64,000 nt of DNA from contig NZ_JAHVKE010000003.1 in the NCBI RefSeq assembly GCF_019800885.1, positions 1 through 64,000 of the forward strand, in the 5' to 3' direction. This stretch comes from Maritalea mobilis (GTDB taxonomy: Bacteria; Pseudomonadota; Alphaproteobacteria; Rhodobacterales; Rhodobacteraceae). Of this stretch, positions 1 to 8,128 are shown piece after piece; positions within the stretch are counted from its first letter, which is position 1; every line of letters starts with the position of its first letter. The notes under the pieces were generated by a model. It was not told the DNA's origin. It saw only the letters and a list, made by a program, of their open reading frames with translations, and did no database searches. The position numbers were made by a program, and so were the translations under genes.

Positions 1-35
<35 letters not shown>

Positions 36-66
36 ACGGGGCGCCGCCGACAGGCGGCGAAATCGC

Positions 67-1230
67 TCAGTAGGCCTTTCCGCGGGCCGAGACGGGCCAG
101 ACGGTTTCCACCACGCCGTTCCGCACGCCAACGTACCAGTCATGGACATTGGCCGTCGGGTCGCAATGGCCGGGCACCAGCTTCAGCTTTTCGCCGACTT
201 TCAGAACGCCTTGCGGGTCCATGACCACGCCATGCTCGTCCGAGCATTTCACGTATTCGACGTCGTCGCGCCCGTAGATCACCGGCAGGCCGCTATCGAC
301 CGATTGCGCCTTCAGGCCCGCATCGACGATGGCCTTGTCGGCCTTGGCATGGCTCATCACCTGGGTCAGGATGAAGAACGCGTTCTCCCATTCGCCCTGG
401 TCGATGCGATTGCCATCCTTGTCGAGGATGCGGCCGTAATCGGCATCCATGAAGGCGTAGGAGCCGCATTGCAGCTCGTTATAGACGCCGGAGGTGCTTT
501 CGAAATAGTAACTGCCGGTGCCGCCGCCGCCGACGATGTCGCACTCCAGCCCCTCGGCTTTCAGCCCGTCGACCGCGTCCTTCACCATGGCCACGGCCAC
601 GTCGATCTTGGCCTTGCGGTCGTCATAGCTGTCGAGATGCTGCATCGCGCCCTGGTAGGCCTGGATGCCCGCGAATTTCAGCCCGGGGGCTGCATCGATG
701 GCCTTGGCGATCTTCACCACGTCTTCGGTGGTCGTTACGCCGCAACGGCCCGCGCCGCAGTCGATCTCGACCAGGCACTCGATCACGGTTCCGTGCTTCT
801 GGGCGGCTGCCGACAGATCGGCCACGTTCTCGACATCGTCGACACAGCACAGCGCCCGAGCCCCCAGCTTGGGCATGCGGGCGAGGCGGTCGATCTTCTG
901 CGGGTCGCGCACCTGGTTCGAGACCAGCACGTCCTTGATCCCGCCACGGGCGAAGACCTCGGCTTCGCTGACCTTCTGGCAGCAGACGCCACAGGCACCG
1001 CCCATCTCGACCTGCAGCTTCGCCACGTCCACCGATTTGTGCATCTTGCCATGCACGCGATGGCGCATGCCGTGCTCCCTGGCGTAGTCACCCATCTTCT
1101 TGATGTTGCGCTCCAGCGCATCGAGGTCCAGCACAAGACAGGGTGTCTGGATCTCGTCCTCGCTCATGCCGGGCACTGCGGGAATGTCATAGCCCACTTC
1201 CAGCCCGTCGAAATCGCTCATGTCCTTCAT
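67..1230 (-). CDS. bhcC: beta-hydroxyaspartate aldolase BhcC
   Basis: This 387-residue protein has a D-threonine aldolase/DSD1-type PLP fold (alanine-racemase-like barrel). In the beta-hydroxyaspartate cycle, BhcC condenses glycine and glyoxylate to erythro-beta-hydroxyaspartate. The sequence shows a PHxK-like block, RVHGKMHK, whose Lys62 is the likely PLP Schiff-base lysine, and a glycine-rich GGGGTGS phosphate-binding loop. The start MKDMSDF is chosen because AGGGAGAG lies just upstream; the longer open frame only reads through the intergenic gap. It is the third gene after bhcA and bhcB on the same strand, 56 bases from bhcB. The name rests on this synteny, since the fold alone would say only D-threonine aldolase-like. 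Confidence 0.85.
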   Translation of the reverse strand: MKDMSDFDGLEVGYDIPAVPGMSEDEIQTPCLVLDLDALERNIKKMGDYAREHGMRHRVHGKMHKSVDVAKLQVEMGGACGVCCQKVSEAEVFARGGIKDVLVSNQVRDPQKIDRLARMPKLGARALCCVDDVENVADLSAAAQKHGTVIECLVEIDCGAGRCGVTTTEDVVKIAKAIDAAPGLKFAGIQAYQGAMQHLDSYDDRKAKIDVAVAMVKDAVDGLKAEGLECDIVGGGGTGSYYFESTSGVYNELQCGSYAFMDADYGRILDKDGNRIDQGEWENAFFILTQVMSHAKADKAIVDAGLKAQSVDSGLPVIYGRDDVEYVKCSDEHGVVMDPQGVLKVGEKLKLVPGHCDPTANVHDWYVGVRNGVVETVWPVSARGKAY

Positions 1231-1286
1231 CGTGTCTCTCCCTGTTCGTCGTTTCCCGTAGGATGCGCCGTGGCGCACCGCCCGGC

Positions 1287-2255
1287 TCAGCCCTTCATCC
1301 AGGGCAATTTGTCGAGGTCGACGTTGCCGCCGGTAATGATCACGCCCACGCGCTTGCCGCGGAACACCTCGGGGTTCTTCAGGATGGTGGCCAGCGGCAC
1401 GGCGCAGCTTGGCTCCATCACGATTTTCATGCGCTGCCAGGTCAGCTTCATCGCGTCGATGATTTCCTGCTCGCTGGCCGTCAGGATGTCGGTCACGTGA
1501 TGCGACACGAAATGCCAGGTGTTTTCCTTCAGCGGCACCTTGAGGCCATCGGCCACCGTCACCGGCGCATCGTCGGCGATGATATGGCCCGCCTTGAAGC
1601 TGCGATAGGCGTCGTCGGCCTGCTCCGGTTCGGCGGCGTAGATTTCCACGTTCGGCGCGATGTTGGACAGCGTTAGGCAGCAGCCCGAGATCATGCCGCC
1701 TCCCCCGATCGGGGCAATCACGGCGTCGAGCCCGTCGACCTGCTCCATCAACTCGCGCGAGCAGGTGCCCTGACCGGCGATCACGCGCGGATCGTTGTAG
1801 GGGTGGACGAAATCCGCGCCGGTGCGCTCGTGCACCTCGGCGAAGACCGCCTCGCGCGAACTGGTCGACGGCTCGCATTCGGTGATCTGGCCCCCGTAGC
1901 CACGCACGGCGGCCTTCTTGGCGTCGGGTGCTGTCCGCGGCATGACCACGTGGCAGGGGATGCCGCGCCGACCGGCCGCATAGCTGAGAGACAGGGCATG
2001 GTTGCCCGAGGAATGGGTCGCTACGCCTTTCGCCGCCTGTTCGTCCGACAGGCCGAAGACCGCGTTGCAGGCGCCGCGCACTTTGAACGCGCCGGCTTTC
2101 TGGAAGTTCTCGCATTTGAAGAACAACTCGGCACCGGTCAGCTCGTTGAAATAGGTCGAGGTCAGCACCGGCGTGCGGTGGATATAGGCCGCGATCCGCT
2201 CATGCGCGGCGATCACGTCGTCATAAGTCGGCAGGGTATCGGCCACGTCTTTCAT
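1287..2255 (-). CDS. bhcB: beta-hydroxyaspartate dehydratase BhcB
   Basis: This 322-residue protein belongs to the serine/threonine dehydratase (fold-type II PLP) family. BhcB dehydrates erythro-beta-hydroxyaspartate to iminosuccinate. The PLP lysine is Lys58 in AFKVRG, and the phosphate-binding GGGG loop is at residues 184-187. The start codon has a strong AGGGAGG Shine-Dalgarno and lies 11 bases after the bhcA stop, so the two are probably co-transcribed. By family alone it could be a threonine dehydratase or serine racemase; position between bhcA and bhcC decides the name. A second dehydratase of the same family occurs at 55809-56780 without this context. Confidence 0.86.
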   Translation of the reverse strand: MKDVADTLPTYDDVIAAHERIAAYIHRTPVLTSTYFNELTGAELFFKCENFQKAGAFKVRGACNAVFGLSDEQAAKGVATHSSGNHALSLSYAAGRRGIPCHVVMPRTAPDAKKAAVRGYGGQITECEPSTSSREAVFAEVHERTGADFVHPYNDPRVIAGQGTCSRELMEQVDGLDAVIAPIGGGGMISGCCLTLSNIAPNVEIYAAEPEQADDAYRSFKAGHIIADDAPVTVADGLKVPLKENTWHFVSHHVTDILTASEQEIIDAMKLTWQRMKIVMEPSCAVPLATILKNPEVFRGKRVGVIITGGNVDLDKLPWMKG

Positions 2256-2266
2256 CAATGCCTCCC

Positions 2267-3457
2267 TTATTCGGCGGCCAGCGCCATGGCGCCTGCCGTG
2301 CTGCGGTAAACCTCCTGCGCGGCGGCGACGCCCGACCCGAGCGTGACAGGCAGGCCAAGGTCGACCATGCACATCTCGGCGGTTGCGATGCCAGATAGTG
2401 CCATCACGTCGGTCAGCAAACCCAGATGCCCGATGCGGAACACCTTGCCCGCCACGTCGCCAAGGCCGACGCCGAAGGCGACGCCGTAGACCTCGGAGGC
2501 ATGGGTGACGATCCTAGTCGAGTCGAACCCGTCCGGCGTGCGGATCGCGCTGACCGAGTTGGAATAGAGGTCGGGCGATGCGGCGCAAAGCTCCATCCCC
2601 CAGGCCGAGACCGCCGCGCGGACGCCGTCGGCAATGCGGGCGTGACGGGCAAAGACATTGTCCAGCCCCTCGCTCAGCAGCATCTCGCAGCTCAGCTTCA
2701 GACCGTTCAGCAGGCCCACGGCGGGCGTGTAGGGGTAGCCATTATTCGCGTAGGTTTTGGCCATGTCGCGCACGTCGAAGAAGCAGCGCGGCAGCCCCGC
2801 GGTTTCGACAGCTTTCATCGCCTTGTCCGAGAAGGCCGTGATCGCAAGCCCCGCGGGCAGCATGAACCCTTTCTGCGACCCGGTGACGGCCACATCCACG
2901 CCCCAGCTGTCGAACTCGAACGGCATGGAGCCGATGGAAGACACCCCATCGACGAACAGAAGGGCAGGGTGACCGGCCGCATCCATCGCCTTGCGCAGGG
3001 CGGCGACGTCGGACAGGACGCCGGTTGCCGTCTCGTTGTGGGTGGCCAGAACGGCCTTGATCTCGTGGGCTTTGTCGGCTGCGAGGATCTCGCCATAGCG
3101 ATCGGCCGGCAGGCCTTCGCCCCAGGTCACGTCGATCACCTCGACCGTGAGGCCGTGGCGCTGACACATGTCGATCCAGCGGTGGCTGAACATCCCGTTG
3201 CGCGCCGCGAGCACCTTGTCGCCGGGGTTGAGTGTGTTGGTGATGGCGGTTTCCCAGCCACCGGTCCCCGAGGCGGGGAAAATGAAGATCTCGGCACTGT
3301 CGGACCGGATGATCTCCTGCACACCTGCACGGGCGGGCTGGAGAATGTCGGCAAACAGGCTCGACCGGTGATCGAGCGTCGGCATGTCACACGCCCGGCG
3401 CAACGCCTCGGGCATGTTGGTCGGTCCCGGAATGAACACCGGATTCTGAAAGCTCAT
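2267..3457 (-). CDS. bhcA: aspartate-glyoxylate aminotransferase BhcA
   Basis: This 396-residue protein is a class V aminotransferase of the alanine/serine-glyoxylate type. BhcA transaminates glyoxylate to glycine with aspartate as amino donor, the entry step of the beta-hydroxyaspartate cycle. The PLP lysine is Lys196 in TGSQKG, and FVDGVSS upstream carries the PLP-binding Asp. A GGAAGGAG ribosome site precedes the start. It is the first gene of the operon and is divergent from bhcR across a 171-base region with IclR-type palindromes. Family alone would also allow a serine-glyoxylate aminotransferase. Confidence 0.88.
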   Translation of the reverse strand: MSFQNPVFIPGPTNMPEALRRACDMPTLDHRSSLFADILQPARAGVQEIIRSDSAEIFIFPASGTGGWETAITNTLNPGDKVLAARNGMFSHRWIDMCQRHGLTVEVIDVTWGEGLPADRYGEILAADKAHEIKAVLATHNETATGVLSDVAALRKAMDAAGHPALLFVDGVSSIGSMPFEFDSWGVDVAVTGSQKGFMLPAGLAITAFSDKAMKAVETAGLPRCFFDVRDMAKTYANNGYPYTPAVGLLNGLKLSCEMLLSEGLDNVFARHARIADGVRAAVSAWGMELCAASPDLYSNSVSAIRTPDGFDSTRIVTHASEVYGVAFGVGLGDVAGKVFRIGHLGLLTDVMALSGIATAEMCMVDLGLPVTLGSGVAAAQEVYRSTAGAMALAAE

Positions 3458-3520
3458 GGCCGTCTCCTTCCCATCTCTTGTGGTCAGACTACGCCGCAGG
3501 CCCGCGCTGCACAATTTTTT

Positions 3521-3607
3521 TGAAAAATCATTTCAGAAATGCTAAGTCTGCATGAAGATAAATAAAAACAATGCTTTAAATTTTTCACCTGTTGAAAAGA
3601 TTTTTCA
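3521..3607. promoter_or_regulatory. divergent bhcA/bhcR control region with three inverted repeats
   Basis: The AT-rich gap between bhcA and bhcR holds three inverted repeats built from one half-site, TGAAA(A)/(T)TTTCA. They are TGAAAAATCATTTCA at 3521-3535, TTTTCACCTGTTGAAAA at 3582-3598 and TGAAAAGATTTTTCA at 3593-3607, the last two sharing a half-site. IclR-family regulators usually bind such short palindromes in divergent promoters, so these are probable BhcR operators. No start site was mapped. Confidence 0.6.
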
Positions 3608-3628
3608 TTTATATCCCGCGAGGTGCCG

Positions 3629-4468
3629 ATGCGCGACGACCACAGCCCTGATTCCGCCTCTCGCCGCGCCCGTGGCCGGCCAAAGGCCTGGGATGACAAG
3701 ACGGCCCAGAACACCATCAAATCGCTCGACCGCGCGATGGAGGTGTTCGAACACCTGTCCGAGACGCCGGGCGCGACCCTGTCGGAATTGGCGCAGGATC
3801 TGGGGCAGTCGCCCGCCACCGTCTACCGCATCCTCGTCACGCTGGAAGGGCGGGGATTGGTGGAATTCGACGCCGCCGCCCAGCTTTGGCAGATCGGGCC
3901 GCGCGCCTTCCTGATCGGTGCGCGATTCCTGCGCCGAACCTCGCTGGTCGAACGGGCGCGCCCGGTGTTGCGGGACCTGATGGAGGCAACGGGCGAAACC
4001 GCCAATCTCGGCATTGCGCGCGAGTCGAACGTGCTGTTCGTCAGCCAGGTGGAGACGACGGCGTCGATCCGGGCCTTCTTTCCGCCGGGCACGCTGTCGC
4101 CGATGCACGCCTCGGGGATCGGTAAGGCGCTGTTGTCGCAGATGCCTGAGGAGCGCTTGGTCCGGCTGCTCGCCGCGCATCCGCGCGAACGCTTCACCGA
4201 CAAGACATTGACCGAGCCGGCTGCGCTGATCGCGGATCTGGCCGTCAGCCGCACCCGTGGCTATGCCATCGACGACGAAGAAAAGAACGACGGCATGCGC
4301 TGCATCGCGGCGCCCGTGCGCGACCTTCACGGCGAGGCGGTGGCGGGCATCTCCGTCTCGGGGCCATCCAGCCGGGTCACGCCGGATGACATTCCACGAT
4401 TGGCCGAGGCGGTGACGCGGGCGGCAGAGGCCCTCTCTGCCGCGATGGGGGCAACTGTCAATAATTGA
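3629..4468 (+). CDS. bhcR: IclR-family regulator of the bhc operon (BhcR)
   Basis: This 279-residue IclR-type regulator has an N-terminal winged helix at roughly residues 30-90, with the recognition region around QSPATVYRILVTLEGRGLV. A C-terminal effector domain includes the typical SPMHASGIGKALL segment. BhcR controls the beta-hydroxyaspartate cycle operon in response to glyoxylate in Paracoccus; the role here follows from divergent placement next to bhcA. The N-terminus is basic (RRARGRPKAW). An in-frame GTG six bases upstream is a possible alternative start. The short leader is AT-rich, with a weak GAGG before the ATG. Confidence 0.85.
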   Translation: MRDDHSPDSASRRARGRPKAWDDKTAQNTIKSLDRAMEVFEHLSETPGATLSELAQDLGQSPATVYRILVTLEGRGLVEFDAAAQLWQIGPRAFLIGARFLRRTSLVERARPVLRDLMEATGETANLGIARESNVLFVSQVETTASIRAFFPPGTLSPMHASGIGKALLSQMPEERLVRLLAAHPRERFTDKTLTEPAALIADLAVSRTRGYAIDDEEKNDGMRCIAAPVRDLHGEAVAGISVSGPSSRVTPDDIPRLAEAVTRAAEALSAAMGATVNN

Positions 4469-4548
4469 CCTATGTCATGGACTGGGGCGCGGGAGCGTGG
4501 AATCTGCGCCGCATCCCGCGCTTTCGCGGTCACTCCCCAGAGGTCCCC

Positions 4549-4950
4549 ATGAAACAGATGCTCCTTCAGCAGAAATACCCGGTTTTTCACCTCGAGATTC
4601 CGAAGGAAGAGACCAGCTGCCAGTCGGTCGATGACGTGATCGCCGCGCTTCAGGCGCGTATCGACGCCGAACCGAACGTCGCCGAGATCGCGATTTTCGA
4701 CCATTTCGCCCACACCAGCGCCTTCGACGGAGAGATCCACCCCGAGATCGTCGCCGCCAAGAACCTCGTCTTTTGCTTTGGTTACAAGCTGCCCGATCCG
4801 GTGATGCTGGCCGTGCGCCCCCGCTCCATCGGGGTCAGCGACATGGGCAACCGCTTTGTCATCTCTTTCCTCGAAGCGCCGATGGAAATCGCGACGACGC
4901 GCATGGAGGCGTGGTGCAAGGAGATTGCCGACCTCGCCCCGGCTGCGTGA
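4549..4950 (+). CDS. conserved small protein of unknown function
   Basis: This 133-residue soluble protein has no signal peptide or membrane segment. I do not recognise a named family with certainty. The start MKQMLLQQKYPVF follows an AGAGG site; an upstream in-frame ATG overlapping the bhcR stop lacks a better site. The sequence alternates short strands and helices and has no obvious catalytic motif. It lies 12 bases before a NifX/NifB-like gene with a strong ribosome site, so the pair probably forms an operon and may act together. Confidence 0.7.
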   Translation: MKQMLLQQKYPVFHLEIPKEETSCQSVDDVIAALQARIDAEPNVAEIAIFDHFAHTSAFDGEIHPEIVAAKNLVFCFGYKLPDPVMLAVRPRSIGVSDMGNRFVISFLEAPMEIATTRMEAWCKEIADLAPAA

Positions 4951-4962
4951 GGGAGGGGGCAT

Positions 4963-5349
4963 ATGAAAATCGCCGTTGCGTCTCAGAATTTCAGAACCAT
5001 CACGCCCCATGCCGGCAAGACGCGCCGTTGGATCGTGTTCGATGCCACCGACCCGGCCGCCCCGGTCGAAGTCGATCGTCTCGACCTGCCGCGCGAGATG
5101 TCCTTGCACGAGTGGAAGGGCCGCGATGACAGCCATCCGCTCTATGCCATGCACGCGCTCTTGGTCGGCAGTTGTGGCGAAGGGTTCGTGACGCGCCTCG
5201 GGGCACGGGGTATTCGCGTGGCGGTTCCCGCAACCGTCGACCCGATCGAAGCCGTGCGCGCCTATCTCGCCTCGGGCGAGGCGACGCGACCGCTGGACGA
5301 GGTGGTGGCGACCGCGGCAGCCACAGCGGCGCACGACCACCATCACTGA
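4963..5349 (+). CDS. NifX/NifB-like iron-molybdenum cofactor-binding domain protein
   Basis: This 128-residue protein matches the dinitrogenase iron-molybdenum cofactor biosynthesis fold (COG1433 type): MKIAVAS at the N-terminus, a middle segment ending LVGSCGEGFVTRLGARGI, and VDPIEAVRAYL near the C-terminus. Such domains bind metal clusters and also occur in organisms without nitrogenase. The C-terminus ends HDHHH, a possible metal-binding tail. No nif structural genes are visible, so a role in nitrogen fixation is not supported. The gene overlaps the convergent AbrB-type gene by 7 bases. Confidence 0.8.
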   Translation: MKIAVASQNFRTITPHAGKTRRWIVFDATDPAAPVEVDRLDLPREMSLHEWKGRDDSHPLYAMHALLVGSCGEGFVTRLGARGIRVAVPATVDPIEAVRAYLASGEATRPLDEVVATAAATAAHDHHH

Positions 5350-6428
5350 TCCTTCGGGTCGCGTCCTGCTTTGCCGATCTTGAACAGGTGAGCGGCCACC
5401 GGCGCCCCCATGATGACAAGAAACACCCGCGTCAGGTGGTGGACGACGACATAGCCTAGGTCGGCGCCCACCACGATGGCCAGCACCGTCATCTCGGCCT
5501 GTCCCGCCGGGGCGAAGGCAAGGAACGCATCCACCGGCGGGGCCAGCCCGGTCAGGATGACCAGTTCCGTGAAGCCAAGCGTCACGGCAGACAGCATGAG
5601 GACGAAGAAGACGGCGGCCACCACGTCGCGGCGGATCTCGTGCCAGGTGACCCCTATATAGCCTGCGCCAAGCGTGATCCCGATGAAGAACTGCGCGGCA
5701 AGGATCGCCTCGGCGGGTGGGCGATGGTGAATCACGTCTGTCAGGGTCAGGATGCCGGCCACGATCAAAGGCCCCAACATCGGTGCGCCGAAGAGGCCGA
5801 TCCGAACCGCCAGCGCCCAACCGCCGATGGCCGCCAGCGCCATGATCGCAAGCTCGTGCAAGGGAATGTCGCTTGCGGGCTGGCCGATCGGGTTGTCCAG
5901 CGAGACGCCGAACCCCTGCGTCAGCACAATCGGCGCGATAGTGACGACAATCATCATCCGGGTTGCGTGAATCAATGCCAGCGCCCGGGTGTCGGCCCCG
6001 GCCTCCTGTCCGAACATCACCATGTCCTGCAACCCGCCGGGCATCGCCGCGTACCAGGAAGTCGGGGCGTCGAACTTGTAGACCTTGCGGAAGAACGGGA
6101 CACCGATCAGGGCGATCACAACGATATAGAGCGGCACCAGCGCGACCGAGGCCGCCATCTGGGGCAGCAAGCCGATGACCGCCGGCGTCAGCGATGCCCC
6201 GATCGCCACCCCGAGGATCGTGCGCATCCCCTGGCTGAGCGGGCGCACACCCTTGAGCGGCGCACCGGCAAGCGATGCGAAGAGGCAGGCGGCAAGGGGG
6301 CCGAAGAGAACGGGCAGCGGAAAGTCGAGGGCCCAGAACAGCACCGCGCCGATCCCGGCCAGCACAAGGGTCAACCCCTGTTGCCGGACAGGATGGGCGC
6401 GAAACCAGGCGTCGGCCGGGAAGCTCAT
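5343..6428 (-). CDS. AbrB-type integral membrane protein
   Basis: This 361-residue, very hydrophobic protein has about ten predicted membrane segments arranged as two similar halves, the AbrB duplication family (COG3180). Family members were named after an E. coli regulator of aidB, but the true function is unclear and transport is likely. GPLAACLF and GPLIVAGIL recur at equivalent places in the two halves. The start is uncertain because no good Shine-Dalgarno precedes MSFPADAW; an in-frame start slightly upstream is possible. The stop overlaps the end of the convergent gene. Confidence 0.8.
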   Translation of the reverse strand: MSFPADAWFRAHPVRQQGLTLVLAGIGAVLFWALDFPLPVLFGPLAACLFASLAGAPLKGVRPLSQGMRTILGVAIGASLTPAVIGLLPQMAASVALVPLYIVVIALIGVPFFRKVYKFDAPTSWYAAMPGGLQDMVMFGQEAGADTRALALIHATRMMIVVTIAPIVLTQGFGVSLDNPIGQPASDIPLHELAIMALAAIGGWALAVRIGLFGAPMLGPLIVAGILTLTDVIHHRPPAEAILAAQFFIGITLGAGYIGVTWHEIRRDVVAAVFFVLMLSAVTLGFTELVILTGLAPPVDAFLAFAPAGQAEMTVLAIVVGADLGYVVVHHLTRVFLVIMGAPVAAHLFKIGKAGRDPKDQ

Positions 6429-6453
6429 GGGGTCACGACTTTCATGTGCCGGC

Positions 6454-7194
6454 TCAGGTCGTCTCGCCCCCATTCACGGCAATCATCTGGCCGGTGACGA
6501 ATTTCGCGGCCGGGGAGGCGAGGAAGGCGGCCATTGCGGCGATGTCATCGGGCTGGCCCATGAAACCCGTCGGGATCCTGGCGGCGCGGGCGGGGTCATC
6601 CTCGGTCGCCGTTTCCTTGCGGATCTGGCCGGGCGAGATGACGTTAGCCGTGATCCCCTTGGGCGCGAACTCGGTCGAGAGCGCCTTGGTCAGCCCCCAG
6701 ACCCCGTGTTTCGCGGCCGAGATCGGAGCCCCTTCGAAATAGCCCTTGATGGCCTTCATCCCGGCGAAGTTGATGATCCGGCCCCAGCCATTGTCGACCA
6801 TGCCCGGCAGGAATGCCTGGCTGGTGTGAAAGACGGCGGTCAACGCGACATCCATCACGCTGTGCCAATCCTGGGGCGTCATCTCCAGGAACGGTTTATG
6901 CGGTCGGCGCGCCGCGTTGTTCACTAGGATATCGACGGTTCCAAAGCGCGCCAACGCCGCGTCGGCGATCCGGGCAATGTCGTCGGGATTGCCCATGTCG
7001 CCCATCGCAACCAGCGCCTCGGCACCTGCGTCCTTGACCATCGCCGCGGTCGTTTCCGCCGCCGACTCGTCGCTCGATCCGTTGACCACGACATTGCTCC
7101 CCGCGCGTGCAAGATGCAGCGCGATAGCCCGCCCGATATTCTGTCCGGAGCCGGAGACGAACGCCGTTTTCCCCCTGAGTGGCAAATCCGTCAT
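6454..7194 (-). CDS. SDR-family protein with an atypical active site
   Basis: This 246-residue protein has the Rossmann fold of short-chain dehydrogenases, with the nucleotide loop SGSGQNIG near residues 14-21 and NNA at 92-94. The catalytic YxxxK motif is altered: Lys162 is present, but the Tyr position is Ile158 (ISAAK). The usual catalytic Ser region reads INFAG. It may therefore be a non-canonical reductase, dehydratase-like or non-catalytic member. GGAGGGAAAG precedes the start. It is divergent from a GntR regulator that leads into the tctCBA operon, suggesting a place in the same catabolic route. Confidence 0.8.
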   Translation of the reverse strand: MTDLPLRGKTAFVSGSGQNIGRAIALHLARAGSNVVVNGSSDESAAETTAAMVKDAGAEALVAMGDMGNPDDIARIADAALARFGTVDILVNNAARRPHKPFLEMTPQDWHSVMDVALTAVFHTSQAFLPGMVDNGWGRIINFAGMKAIKGYFEGAPISAAKHGVWGLTKALSTEFAPKGITANVISPGQIRKETATEDDPARAARIPTGFMGQPDDIAAMAAFLASPAAKFVTGQMIAVNGGETT

Positions 7195-7299
7195 CTTTCC
7201 CTCCGTCCATTTGTTCAAATCAATCAGCGCGTTGTATGTTTCGCGGCGTTTCGGTGCCAACGCGTTGCCATGCGCTGCAAATGTTCAGCGCGGCTCTCG

Positions 7300-7331
7300 G
7301 ATTGTCAATCAGCAGAATAATGTTGACAATC
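7300..7331. promoter_or_regulatory. inverted repeat between SDR and GntR genes
   Basis: GATTGTCAA at 7300-7308 and TTGACAATC at 7323-7331 are perfect 9-base inverted arms separated by 14 bases. They lie in the divergent promoter region just before the GntR start, and the right arm contains a TTGACA -35-like hexamer. FadR/FCD-type GntR proteins bind TTGT-NN-ACAA-like palindromes, so this is a likely autoregulatory operator controlling both directions. Confidence 0.5.
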
Positions 7332-7357
7332 TACAATCCATGTTGCGTGATGACACC

Positions 7358-8032
7358 ATGGAAATGCGCACGGATATTCGGGCTTCGGTCCAGCGTTTGC
7401 GGCAGCGGACCCTCGTGACCGAGGTGCGTGACGAGTTGGAGCGCATGATCCTGAACGGGGAGATCCGCAGTGGTGAGCGCCTGAACGAGGCAAGCCTTGC
7501 CGACCAGCTTGGGGTCAGCCGCAGTCCGGTGCGCGAAGCTGCCCGGTCGCTTGAGCGCGAGGGGTTGGTTCGCACCGTTGCGAACAAGGGCGTTTTCGTG
7601 CGCGACCTGTCGCTGGAGGAGGCGGCCGAGCTTTACGACCTGCGCGCCATGATCGCCGGTTATCTCTGTGGTTTGGCAGCAAAACATGCCGATGCGGACG
7701 CTAAGACCGAGCTTGGAACCTTCATCGCCCGCATGGATGAGGCCGCAGCATGCGGCGATGAGCAGGCCTATTTCGGGCTGAACCTCGAATTTCACGACTA
7801 CATCGCCACCATTTCGGGCGCGGGGCGGGCCGTGGCGCTCTACTCGTCGCTTGGAAAGGAAGTGCGGCTGATGCGCTTGCGCGTTCTGTCTGGCGCCGAG
7901 TCGCTGGCCCTGTCGAACACCGAACACAAACGCATCGTGGCGGCCATCGAGCGTGGCGATGCGGACGCGGCGCGGGCCGAAGGGGGGCAGCACCACACGA
8001 ACGGCAAGAGGAGACTTCTGGAGACGCTTTGA
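7358..8032 (+). CDS. GntR-family (FCD domain) transcriptional regulator
   Basis: This 224-residue regulator has an N-terminal GntR winged helix (RDELERMILNGEIRSGERLNE followed by LGVSRSPVREA) and a C-terminal all-helical FCD ligand-binding domain. NLEFHDYI and EHKRI supply the usual Asp/His metal-site residues. It sits between a divergent SDR gene and a TTT transporter operon and probably controls both in response to an organic acid. The ATG at 7340 is an alternative start; neither has a strong Shine-Dalgarno. Confidence 0.85.
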   Translation: MEMRTDIRASVQRLRQRTLVTEVRDELERMILNGEIRSGERLNEASLADQLGVSRSPVREAARSLEREGLVRTVANKGVFVRDLSLEEAAELYDLRAMIAGYLCGLAAKHADADAKTELGTFIARMDEAAACGDEQAYFGLNLEFHDYIATISGAGRAVALYSSLGKEVRLMRLRVLSGAESLALSNTEHKRIVAAIERGDADAARAEGGQHHTNGKRRLLETL

Positions 8033-8128
8033 ACAGCTGTGTCGGGAGGGCACGTCGAGCGTTCCATCACCTGTGGCAGATGGCCCCTTGGGAGGGGGCG
8101 CCACATGCAACCCAAGAGGGAGGACAAG

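Noticed and set aside
67-2115. A single 682-codon minus-strand open frame joining bhcC and part of bhcB
   Set aside because: The upstream part is out of frame with bhcB, which has its own intact frame, start and ribosome site; there is no fusion or frameshift.
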